A stretch of 64,000 nucleotides of DNA from Legionella maioricensis. Lineage in GTDB: Bacteria > Pseudomonadota > Gammaproteobacteria > Legionellales > Legionellaceae. This document shows positions 8,999 to 18,700 of the stretch, one piece after another. Below the pieces are notes generated by a model that was given only the letters and a program-made list of their open reading frames with translations, did not search any database and was not told the DNA's origin. The position numbers were made by a program, and so were the translations under genes. How positions within the stretch are numbered: position 1 is the first letter of the stretch; each line of letters begins with the position of its first letter. The stretch is taken from contig NZ_JAJKBJ010000007.1 in assembly GCF_023618015.1 (NCBI RefSeq), positions 62,001 through 126,000 of the forward strand, given 5' to 3'.

Positions 8999-9334
8999 AA
9001 AACACTCCCTAAAAAGCACGATTAGGTCTCTATAATATCTACCATATTGAGGTAATTTTATAAATTACAAGGGCAAAAAATATTCTTTTATTATGCCTGA
9101 ATATGACCAAATACTCAATAGTGAGACTATTTTTTGACCTCAACTTGCGCTCTTATCTCAAACATAAAAAAGCCAAGCGACTTATTTTTTATACCCATTT
9201 TTATCTTTATTTGGAGTTAAATAGAGGGGCCTCTGCCCCAGAGGTGAGCCAAGAAAGTTTTTCATAAGTGCTAATGGAATGTTTATCCCGGACAGCATAT
9301 GATATAGCCACCTGATAATTAAAGTAATGACATC
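8999..9334. other. Intergenic region before rpe
   Basis: No gene is supported. It contains a small hairpin followed by Ts (AATAGT, GAG, ACTATT at 9117-9131) and a GC-rich hairpin (GGGGC, CTCT, GCCCC around 9226-9239) upstream of rpe. Promoters for the divergent small gene and rpe are expected here, but none is clear enough to place. Confidence 0.4.
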
Positions 9335-9988
9335 ATGACTTATCAAATTTTACCCTCTTTGCTTTCCGCTGATATGACTCGTCTTGGGGACGAGGTCGAC
9401 TCTGTAATGAAAGCTGGCGCTGACTTTATTCATTTTGATGTCATGGATAATCATTATGTGCCCAACCTGACTTTTGGCCCAGCCTTCTGTGAGGCGTTAA
9501 TCAAACGCTTTCCCCATTTACCAGTGGACGTACATCTGATGGTTACCCCTGTAGATGCACTGATTGAATCATTTGCAAAAGCCGGAGCTCAGCGGATTAG
9601 CATCCATCCTGATGCCACCACCCATCTGGACAGAAGTTTGCAATTAATCAAAAGCCTGGGTTGCGAAGCAGGATTGGTTTTGAACCCTGCAACATCGCTT
9701 GATACGTTGACCTGGTGTGTACAACATCTTAGTTTTGTTCTGGTCATGACGGTTAATCCCGGTTTTGGTGGACAGAAACTCATTCCAGAGATGATGCGCA
9801 AAATATCACAACTTCATCATCTCTATCCTCAACTGGATCTCTGTGTCGATGGCGGAGTTACTATAGATAATATCGCATCCATAGCCCGCGAAGGGGCTAA
9901 CCAATTTGTCGCAGGATCTGCTATATTCAATAGCACAGATTATAATAAAACCATTGGCAGCATGCGTGAGCAATTAGCACGTATTTAA
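9335..9988 (+). CDS. rpe: Ribulose-phosphate 3-epimerase
   Basis: 217 residues, the usual length. It has the family motifs in order: LPSLLSADMTRL, HFDVMDNHYVPNLTFG with metal and catalytic residues, DVHLMV, MTVNPGFGGQ and VDGGV near the C-terminus for phosphate binding. It interconverts ribulose-5-phosphate and xylulose-5-phosphate in the pentose phosphate pathway, in the cytoplasm. The ribosome site is weak. slt follows 43 bases downstream on the same strand and could be co-transcribed. Confidence 0.96.
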   Translation: MTYQILPSLLSADMTRLGDEVDSVMKAGADFIHFDVMDNHYVPNLTFGPAFCEALIKRFPHLPVDVHLMVTPVDALIESFAKAGAQRISIHPDATTHLDRSLQLIKSLGCEAGLVLNPATSLDTLTWCVQHLSFVLVMTVNPGFGGQKLIPEMMRKISQLHHLYPQLDLCVDGGVTIDNIASIAREGANQFVAGSAIFNSTDYNKTIGSMREQLARI

Positions 9989-10031
9989 CAAGGCATAAAA
10001 CGATTTCCCTCAAAGTTTAGCAAGAGGAACT

Positions 10032-11813
10032 ATGAAAAAATTAATGATGTTGTTGTGTGGGCTATGCTGGTCAGTTCTTTCCTTTGCTTTATCTGGACAA
10101 GCCTATATGGATAGATTTAATGCCTATTCAGCTTGGTATCAAAATCTGCCCCTGCAACCTTCACAAGACTTTCTGGACTTTATAAAGGAGAACGCTCCGC
10201 TATCCAATAAATTACGTGAAAAATGGCTTTATGAATTAGCAAGAACTAAAGATTGGACTAACTTTAATACTTATTACCAACCCTCCAACGATATTAACCT
10301 CGTTTGCTACAAGCAGATTGCTGCATTCAATCTGGGCCAGCAAAAAGAAGCATTAAAAAACTCTATCCCTCTTTGGTTAACTGGCAATTCACAACCGCAA
10401 CCCTGTAATACTCTATTTGATTTATTGCTTAAAAGTGATGAGTTCGATCAAAGCCTCATTACCCAACGCATAGCACTTGCCCTTGAAAAACGGAACATCC
10501 AATTAGCTCGTTATTTATTAAAACAATACAAAATACCTCGTTTAAAACAAATCCAGGCGTTAACGGAGATATACCAAAACCCGATTAATATTAATAAACT
10601 TAGCCCAGGGGAATTAAACGATCATTTTTATCTTTATGGCCTAAAACGTATGGTATCCATTAATATGGATCAGGCACTGCGGTTATGGAATCTGGGGAAA
10701 ACTAAAAAAATATTAAATGAAGCACAAAAACAAGAATTTTTAGCCCATATCGCCCTTTATAAAGCCATGCGTAATCATGTGGATGCCCTTGCCTGGTTCG
10801 CTAAAGTCAAACCTTTATATTATAACGATGTATTGCTGGATTGGCAGATTCGCTTTGCCTTAAAAAATAAAGATTGGAAACACGTTGCTGAATTAATTAA
10901 TGACTCCAAAAATAAGGACACTCCTTGTTGGCAATATTGGCTTGCTCGTTCCTTAGAAGAACAAGGAAAAAAAGAACAAGCAATTGCTATTTATGAGCCA
11001 TTGGCGAAAAACAGACAATATTATGGCTTTTTAGCCAGTATTCGCTTGAATAAAATTCCAAGTTTTGAAAACGAAAAGCCCTCCACAAATCTTCAAGCAT
11101 TAAAGCCTTACCAGCCTTTTATCGAGCAAGTTAAATCGCTTTATATTTCCAAGCAAAGCGTACAAGCATCGCGCTTACTTAATGATTTTATTAGTGAGCT
11201 GCCAAAAGATGAAGCCAGTGCTTTAGTATACTGGGTAGACTCCGATCTGCAATGGCATGGTAAATCCGTCTATTTAAGTAATAACGAAACACTTAATAAC
11301 CAACTCTCACTTCGCTTTCCCCTCGCATACAAAAATACAGTAAAAATGTACGCTAAAAAATACTCCGTGGCGCCTGAGTTTGTCTATGCCATCATTCGCC
11401 AGGAAAGTGGTTTTAGAGAAGATGTCGTTTCTTCGGCTGGAGCCAGAGGTTTAATGCAGGTAATGCCTTATACTGCCAGTGTCGTCTCTAAAGCAGATAA
11501 AATACCCTATAGTGATCAGAAACAGCTTTTTCTTTCCCAAAAGAACATTAATATCGGGGTTGCCTATTTAAAACAACTGACCAAACGGTTCAGTAATCAT
11601 CCTGTACTTGTTGCTGCAGCTTATAATGCAGGCCCCAAACAAGTCGTTTATTGGTTAAGAACCCATCCGCCTAAAGAAATTGATTTGTGGATTGAAACAC
11701 TACCCTGGCAAGAAACAAGAAATTACTTAAAGAACGTCATGGCTTTTTATGTGGTCTATCAATACCGTTTAAATCAAAAACCTGATCTGGATAATTTTCT
11801 AACTCCTTTATAA
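10032..11813 (+). CDS. slt: Soluble lytic murein transglycosylase
   Basis: 593 residues, close to the E. coli Slt70 length. There is a signal peptide (MKKLMMLLCGLCWSVLSFAL), a long alpha-superhelical region rich in TPR-like helices, and a C-terminal lysozyme-like SLT domain with IIRQESGF (catalytic Glu near 457), GARGLMQVMP and AAYNAGP. It cleaves the MurNAc-GlcNAc bond of peptidoglycan in the periplasm, leaving anhydro ends. GAGGA sits just before the ATG. Confidence 0.95.
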   Translation: MKKLMMLLCGLCWSVLSFALSGQAYMDRFNAYSAWYQNLPLQPSQDFLDFIKENAPLSNKLREKWLYELARTKDWTNFNTYYQPSNDINLVCYKQIAAFNLGQQKEALKNSIPLWLTGNSQPQPCNTLFDLLLKSDEFDQSLITQRIALALEKRNIQLARYLLKQYKIPRLKQIQALTEIYQNPININKLSPGELNDHFYLYGLKRMVSINMDQALRLWNLGKTKKILNEAQKQEFLAHIALYKAMRNHVDALAWFAKVKPLYYNDVLLDWQIRFALKNKDWKHVAELINDSKNKDTPCWQYWLARSLEEQGKKEQAIAIYEPLAKNRQYYGFLASIRLNKIPSFENEKPSTNLQALKPYQPFIEQVKSLYISKQSVQASRLLNDFISELPKDEASALVYWVDSDLQWHGKSVYLSNNETLNNQLSLRFPLAYKNTVKMYAKKYSVAPEFVYAIIRQESGFREDVVSSAGARGLMQVMPYTASVVSKADKIPYSDQKQLFLSQKNINIGVAYLKQLTKRFSNHPVLVAAAYNAGPKQVVYWLRTHPPKEIDLWIETLPWQETRNYLKNVMAFYVVYQYRLNQKPDLDNFLTPL

Positions 11814-11831
11814 ATTGACTTCTACAACCCT

Positions 11832-11861
11832 GGACTTAGTAGAAGAGCAACTACTAAGTCC
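11832..11861 (+). terminator. Hairpin after slt
   Basis: GGACTTAGTAG (11832-11842), an 8-base loop and CTACTAAGTCC (11851-11861) form a perfect 11-bp stem starting 18 bases after the slt stop. No long T run follows, so it may be a weak or Rho-assisted stop. Confidence 0.6.
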
Positions 11862-11882
11862 AAGATAATATAAAATACGGAT

Positions 11883-11969
11883 ATGATGATGCAAAAAGTA
11901 TTTTGGGATAATCCATATCAACAAACCTTAAGTATGAAAGTATTCCTCCAAAGCAAAAAACGGTACTAG
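11883..11969 (+). pseudogene. N-terminal relic of an AlaX-like alanyl-tRNA editing protein
   Basis: An ORF of 28 codons begins MMMQKVFWDNPYQQTLSMKV, strongly resembling the N-terminus of AlaX/alanyl-tRNA synthetase editing-domain proteins (KVFWDNPYQ), then stops at TAG 11967-11969. The rest of the roughly 230-residue family is missing. It is the first of two truncated genes in this gap. Confidence 0.5.
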
Positions 11970-12041
11970 TTGCCTACACCTCTACCTTTAACGTCGGTTA
12001 AAAATGGGTTGAGTACCCTATGATTCTCTCAAGGAAAAACA

Positions 12042-12355
12042 ATGTTTAATAAGAATAACAACATCATATCCAGTGATCCTCTTAAAAAAGCGTACTTCGT
12101 TTAACAAAACGACAATTGTGTGATTTGGAATGCCTATTGAATGGAACGTTTGCCCCCCTGACCGGTTTTTTAAATAGAGATGATTACCATTCTGTATGTA
12201 AAAATATGCGATTGGCTGATGGCAAACTATGGCCTATGCCTATCACACTAGATGTCTCCGAGCCTTTTGCAAATAAAGTGCAATTGGGTGAGCAAGTCGT
12301 GTTAACTAATGATGAAAATACTCCCTTAGCTTTGCTGACAGTGAGCTCCAAATAG
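12042..12355 (+). pseudogene. Frameshifted and truncated sulfate adenylyltransferase
   Basis: An ATG at 12042 with AAGGA upstream encodes about 20 residues, then stops at 12102. A one-base frame change between about 12084 and 12101 reopens the reading frame as RLTKRQLCDLECLLNGTF, then PLTGFLNRDDY and RLADGKLWPMPITLDV. This is the N-terminal PUA-like domain of ATP sulfurylase (Sat). The frame ends at 12355, right after LALLTV, so the whole catalytic domain is absent. It cannot be functional as an ATP sulfurylase. Confidence 0.7.
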
Positions 12356-12412
12356 CAAGTCGACAAAGATGAAGAGGGGTAACACTTCATTGCATCCCCC
12401 TTATTTCTATAG

Positions 12413-12476
12413 CTTAATATTTCCTTAATTATCATCAGTTCACCTTAATATTTCCTTAATAGTAGTAGCGTACAAT
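12413..12476 (+). promoter_or_regulatory. Two tandem PmrA-type boxes and -10 before the giant kinase gene
   Basis: Box 1: CTTAATATT (12413-12421), TC, CTTAATTAT (12424-12432). Box 2: CTTAATATT (12444-12452), TC, CTTAATAGT (12455-12463). A TACAAT hexamer at 12471-12476 begins 16 bases after the second half of box 2. The boxes are 31 bases apart, about three helical turns, so both face the same side. These are the closest matches to the PmrA consensus in the window. The start codon is about 240 bases downstream, which leaves a long leader. Confidence 0.75.
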
Positions 12477-12716
12477 CAAATCATAGTGATCAAAATATAT
12501 CACTCTAACTAAGAAAGATGCTTAAAGGTTTGATGAAGTGATTTAGGGCGTCATTTTAAGTTGTTCTTGAGAAGTAATTAATGTTCGCCTTTTAATAATA
12601 CGCTATTTAAGCCCGGCCCCATCTAACAATGGTGCGGATGAAATCATATGGCCTATTTTGGGTCTACCAGTTTCAGAAGTGAAATAAAAAATCAATCAAC
12701 ATGATTTGATTATGAA

Positions 12717-15700
12717 ATGATGGTGGAAACAATGACAAATAGTTATGATTTTTTATGTGGAATTGATTTTACCTGGGTTAAAATTGCGCTAGGAAATGAT
12801 GACTATCATACGATTAAAGTAGCGGCCAAATTAGCAAAGGTTATTGATCTTTCTGGCGGTCTTAAAAACGCAAAAAAAATTGTTATTAATGAATGTCCTA
12901 AATTCAATCAAATATTATGGCCAGAAAATGTAAGTAATATTAAGCATCTTGCAATAGGCAACTGTTCCCTCTTATCTGCCCTTGATCTTTCAGCCCTGGT
13001 CAATTTAGAAGAACTGTCGATCATTAATTGCAAGCAATTAACCAACATCCAGGGATTAGGAGAGCAAATAAGATCTATTAATATCCAAGGATGTAAATTG
13101 GCCAAATTAGATCTATCACCTTGCAAAAAAATTCAAGATTTTATCTTAACCACCAATAATTCGAATCTTAGTATAAATTTCAATGGTTGTGATTCTCTCG
13201 AGTCAGTTATTATCCATGTGGATGGAATTATCACTCATCAACCAGACAGCATCTATAGAAACAAAAATGAAAAAGTTACGTGTCTCTTTTCTCATTGCTC
13301 ACAACTCCATCTAGTCAAAATAAGATCAATCAATGTTCCAACCGATATTGAGATTATTGAGTGCCCTTCTTTGCAAACCGACATATTCCTCTTAGGAGAA
13401 CAGGCAACAGTCACTAGAGCACCTGTTTCTGCTTCGGATACTGAAGCAGATTGGGAAAATAAAACAGCCAAGATAGATAAGTACCTCATTGAAAGTAAAA
13501 AAAATGCGCTAAAAGTAACTGAACATCTTGAGGATATTGAAACGGTAATTCAAGAAAATGGCATTTCTCCTCAAAAGAAAAAGTCCTGCCTGGTCAAAAT
13601 TGGACTGCTTATGAGGCCAAGCGCCAAGAGTTGTCATGGTACCGATAACAAACGCACTGTCCCCAAGGATAATGGAGGAGTCATTGATAATCATTCCAAT
13701 TTTCAGATTACTAAGTATGCAGATAAAAATGAAGTATCCATGTCTCGACGAGTAAATAATAAGTTGGCCCATAGAGTAAATTGGATTTCATCAACTCATT
13801 ATTTAGCTATAAATCTTGAAAATAAATCCAATAAAATTGAATATCCTTTCAAAAGTACCGCAGAGAATAATCAATATCCTGTAAAAGGGACTTATATTAA
13901 TGCCTTTGCAATTGCTCCTTTTAGGTCTCTTTTTAATGAGATAAAGCTCAATAAGCCCAATCCATCTATCGGCGTACCAATAAAAAAAACAAAACCTTTA
14001 TTAAAGATTAGCAATTCTGCATTCACAGCGAATAAGAATGAAAAAAGCTATATTCCTTTTTTGGGGATAAAAGAAGAGTTTCTTACCCTTTATGATTTTC
14101 ATCAGGTTGAAAAATCCAGACTAGATAGTCAATCTGTATTACATATTGGTAACGAGAATGAAAAAAATAACCTGTCTGTCGTAAAAGGAAAGGATAAACC
14201 CGAGCCTCAAGATGAGTTGCAAAGTGTTAATAAAACCAAATCCGCGTCAGACTATTTAACTACGGATCCTGACCTTGTTGATTATGTACCGGAACCAAGC
14301 GCGCTATCGGCACCACAACTAAACAAAGATCTAGACTCTCGACATGGTTTAAGTGGTACTACTAAAGAAAAAGCAACAGGAGAAGAGTTAACTGCCGATA
14401 CTGCACTCATTACTTCTGATGCACAGGAACAAAACCTTTCTACTTTTGATTTCGACTCTCGACATGGTTTAACTGGTGCTGCTAAAGAAAAAGCAACAGG
14501 AGAAGAGTTAACTGTCAATGCTGCACTGATTACTTCTGATGCACAGGAACAAAACCTTTCTACTTTTGATTTCGACTCTCGACATGGTTTAACTGGTGCT
14601 GCTAAAGAAAAAGCAACAGGAGAAGAGTTAACTGCCAATGCTGCACTCATTACTTCTGATGAACTGGAACAAAACCTTTCTACTTTTGATTTCGACTCTC
14701 AACATGGTTTAACTGGTACTGCTAAAGAAAAAGCAAAGGAAGAAGAGTTAACTGCCAATGCTGCACTCATTGCTTCTGATGCACTGGAACAAAACCTTTC
14801 TACTTTAGATTTCAACTCTCGACGTGGTTTAACTGGTGCTGCTAAAGAAAAAGCAAAGAAAGAAGAGTTAACTGCCAATGCTGCACTCGTTACTTCTGAT
14901 GCACTGGAACAAAACCTTTCTACTTTAGATTTCAACTCTCAACGTGGTTTAACTGGCACTGATAAAGAAAAAGCAAAGGGAGAAGAGTTGACGGCTAATG
15001 CTGTACTCATTACTCCTGATAGCGAAAGTAATGCTTTATCTGCCTTAACGATACAAGAGAGTCAGGCTAAAACTGAAAGCGAAGAGATTAATTTTGACTT
15101 TCATGTGGTTAGAGCTTTGGTGGACTTAAAGCCTCTAGATGTAGAAGGTTTTACTGATGAGTTCACCTCCTTGTTTATTAAAGACTTTTATGACCAAGTA
15201 ATTAATCGCATAAGAGACGAGTTCGACTCTCAAGTTGATTGGTCTTCAGAGAAAAGATTACAAGCTGAAGGGCAATTTGTAACAGCAGATCCTGAATTAA
15301 TCGTTGAGGAAGAAAACAGTAATTCATTATTCTCCTTGTCAATAAAAGAAAAGTGTCCTGGCAAAGACGAAGTACTCGTAACGGACAACGAAGAATTTAA
15401 TTATGACTTTCACGTTGTCAGAGCTTTAGTAGATTTAAAACCTTTGGATGCTGAACGATTTAATGATGACTTTAACACTTTTTATCTCGCAGACCTCAAT
15501 GAACGAATACATAAAAAAATAGAGAAAGAGCTGATTCGTGATGATTTAATTGCAGCTGAAAAAACCAAGGCAGAAAATGAGCACCTCATTGTAGCTCCTA
15601 CACTTAGTTCCTATGAAGAAGGGGAAGAGACTGCTTTATGTAATTTGACAATAAAGAAAGAGATTTTTGCGCAAGAACCTGCCCCTGATGAAATTGACTT

Positions 15701-18700
15701 TGAATACCATGTGGTCAGAGCCCTAGTGGACTTAAAACCTGATAACATGGAGCAATTTAACCACGATTTCACTTCTTTTTATCTTTCAGAGCTCAATCAA
15801 CAAATCGTGGATAGCGTTAAAAAAGAGTTGGCTCAAAGAGAGCTGATTCGTGTTGAAAAAACCCAATCTGCAGGTGAATATTTAACTGCTGCACCAACAC
15901 TTACAGATTATGAACAAGAGAATAGTTCCCTGCTGGCTTTCTTATATCAAAATACTGATGATGCTTTTGAGGATTATAACACCCTTGATTTAGATAGATT
16001 TACTAGCAATCTTACTGCAACTGTCACTGATCTCAATAAGCAAGTAATCAGCAGTTTTAGAGAGTTACCCCAATCTCAAAGTGAAGCAGATGCTACAACG
16101 GATCAAGTCAGCAGGGCAGATTCTTTATCGGATACTGATCTTGAGCTTGATAAGGTATATGAAACTGATGATTTTGATGTTGCTGATTTTCTGGACACCC
16201 CAGACCTTCAGCTCAGTGATGACATGCAGGATTTGCTCGATTCGCTGACGGAAGAGGAACGAGAGTTACTCTTCCCTCAAGGTAAAGGATTATCATCCAG
16301 CACCGTGCTTTTGAATGCCCTATTTCCGATAACCCCCGATCCAAATAGCGAAATTAATTTAAAAAGAGTCAACGATAATCAGGTCAAGCAGTTGCTGGAA
16401 TTTTTTGATTCTCAAGCCATATTAGGTATTAAATCCTGGGCAAAGGATGTCATTTATACCTTTGCTGATGGAACTGAATTCCATTTTAAACATGATGTGT
16501 TTCAACGCGCCAGAAAAGTCACCCATGAAGGCGTTCGTTACGAAGTGATAAGTAATAAAGCACTTCTTGGTGAAGGAGGGTTCGGTAAAATAAGACGAGT
16601 AAAGGGGACTGTAGCACTCGATGCCGAACAGGAGTTAATTCAATTTAAACAACAAGGATCCGATGGGAAAAGACGTGTAGTTAAGGTTCAAGAGCACTCT
16701 AAATATTCTAATCCTCTCGAGGATTATACAAGAGGTCTTGAATTTGCCAAAAGAGCAGGCCATCTGGCGATTAAAGAACCTACTGTGGTGGACAATGCCA
16801 CCATAATGACCCAAACCAGCTATACGGTTATGGATCAAATCAACGGACGCGACTTATTCGATGTAATTAATGATGATCTACAGGGACTAGATGTTTTATC
16901 GACGCAAGAGCGGATCGAGTTAGCTCGTGCACTGTTATGGGCCCTAAAAGAACAAGTGACTGATCGAGGAATTATTCATCGCGATATTAAACCAGAAAAT
17001 ATAATGGTTGATTTAGGTCCACCCATTAGTGTAACGATTATTGATTATGACCTAAGTATTGATACCCCTGATGGTCAATTTGCTGGTACTGAGGGTTTTT
17101 TTGCTCCTGAATGTCTAAATAACCCTATGGAAGTAAGTCCTAAATCAGACAACTTTTCTTTGGGGCGCGTCCTTGAAGAACTGGGAATGTGTGACATCCC
17201 TGATTTAGATGAAACCAACAAATTAAGTATCCAAAAAATAGTCGCGGGAATGCTAGAAGAAGATCCCAATCAACGACTTTCGATTGACGAAACTATTGAA
17301 GCTTTTGCCTATATCGATATAGAGGGTTCAGGAGTGCCTTATTCTCATTGGCTATGGGATAACAATTGGATTGATGGCGAATTCGTGCCAGATGCCCTTT
17401 TGGAATCCATACAAGCTGCTGATACACGATTAGCTGCAGATGAAGTCGGTGAAGCGCAACAAACACATGAAGGTGATAAGGACACTGATGAGTTTGATGT
17501 GGCTGCTTTTCTGGCATCTGATACTCAACCCACTGAGGAAATGCAGGATCTTCTCGATTCGCTGACGGAAGAGGAACGAGAACTTCTGTTCCCTAGAGAC
17601 AAAGAATTATCAGCCAAAACTCTGCTCTTTGATGATGTTCCGCGTGTTACAAATTACGAACACAACTTGTTTGATATCATCCTGGATGATTATGACGGAA
17701 TTGATGTTTTATCTACAGATGAACGAATTGAGTTATCTCAGGCACTGCTATTGGCCTTAAAAGAACAAGTGAGTGATCAAGGATTTATTCATCAAGACAT
17801 TAGACCAGAAAATATAATCGTTCGTTTAGGATCCCCCATTAGTGTGACGATTATTAATGAAGACGTGGATACTCCGGAGGGGCAATTTGCCGGTACTGAG
17901 GGTTATTATCCCCCTGAATTTTTATCTGACCCAATGGCTGTGAGTCCTAAAGCAAACGTCTATGCTCTGGGACGAGTTCTTGCTTTAATTTGGCGAGTGG
18001 ACTTCACCACTTATAGGGACAGCTCTCCTTACACACCCGACAGTTACCGACCTCAAGATTTGCTGGTGGGAATTGGCGACGACATTCCTGATTTAGACGA
18101 GAACAATAAATCAAGCATCAGAAAAATCTTGTCTTGGATGTTAGAAAATGATCCCAATCAACGACTTTCAATTGATGAAGCGATTGAAGTTTTTGCCTAT
18201 ATAGGTGGCGAAGGAGTGCCTTATTCTCATTGGCTATGGGATAATAATTGGATTGATGGCGAATTCGTGCCAGATGCCCTTTTGGAATCCATACAAGCTG
18301 CTGATACACGATTAGCTGCAGATGAAGTCGGTGAAGCGCAACAAACACATGAAGGTGATAAGGACACTGATGAGTTTGATGTGGCTGCTTTTCTGGCATC
18401 TGATACTCAACCCACTGAGGAAATGCAGGATCTTCTCGATTCGCTGACGGAAGAGGAACGAGAACTTCTGTTCCCTAGAGACAAAGAATTATCAGCCAAA
18501 ACTCTGCTCTTTGATGATGTTCCGCGTGTTACAAATTACGAACACAACTTGTTTGATATCATCCTGGATGATTATGACGGAATTGATGTTTTATCTACAG
18601 ATGAACGAATTGAGTTATCTCAGGCACTGCTATTGGCCTTAAAAGAACAAGTGAGTGATCAAGGATTTATTCATCAAGACATTAGACCAGAAAATATAAT

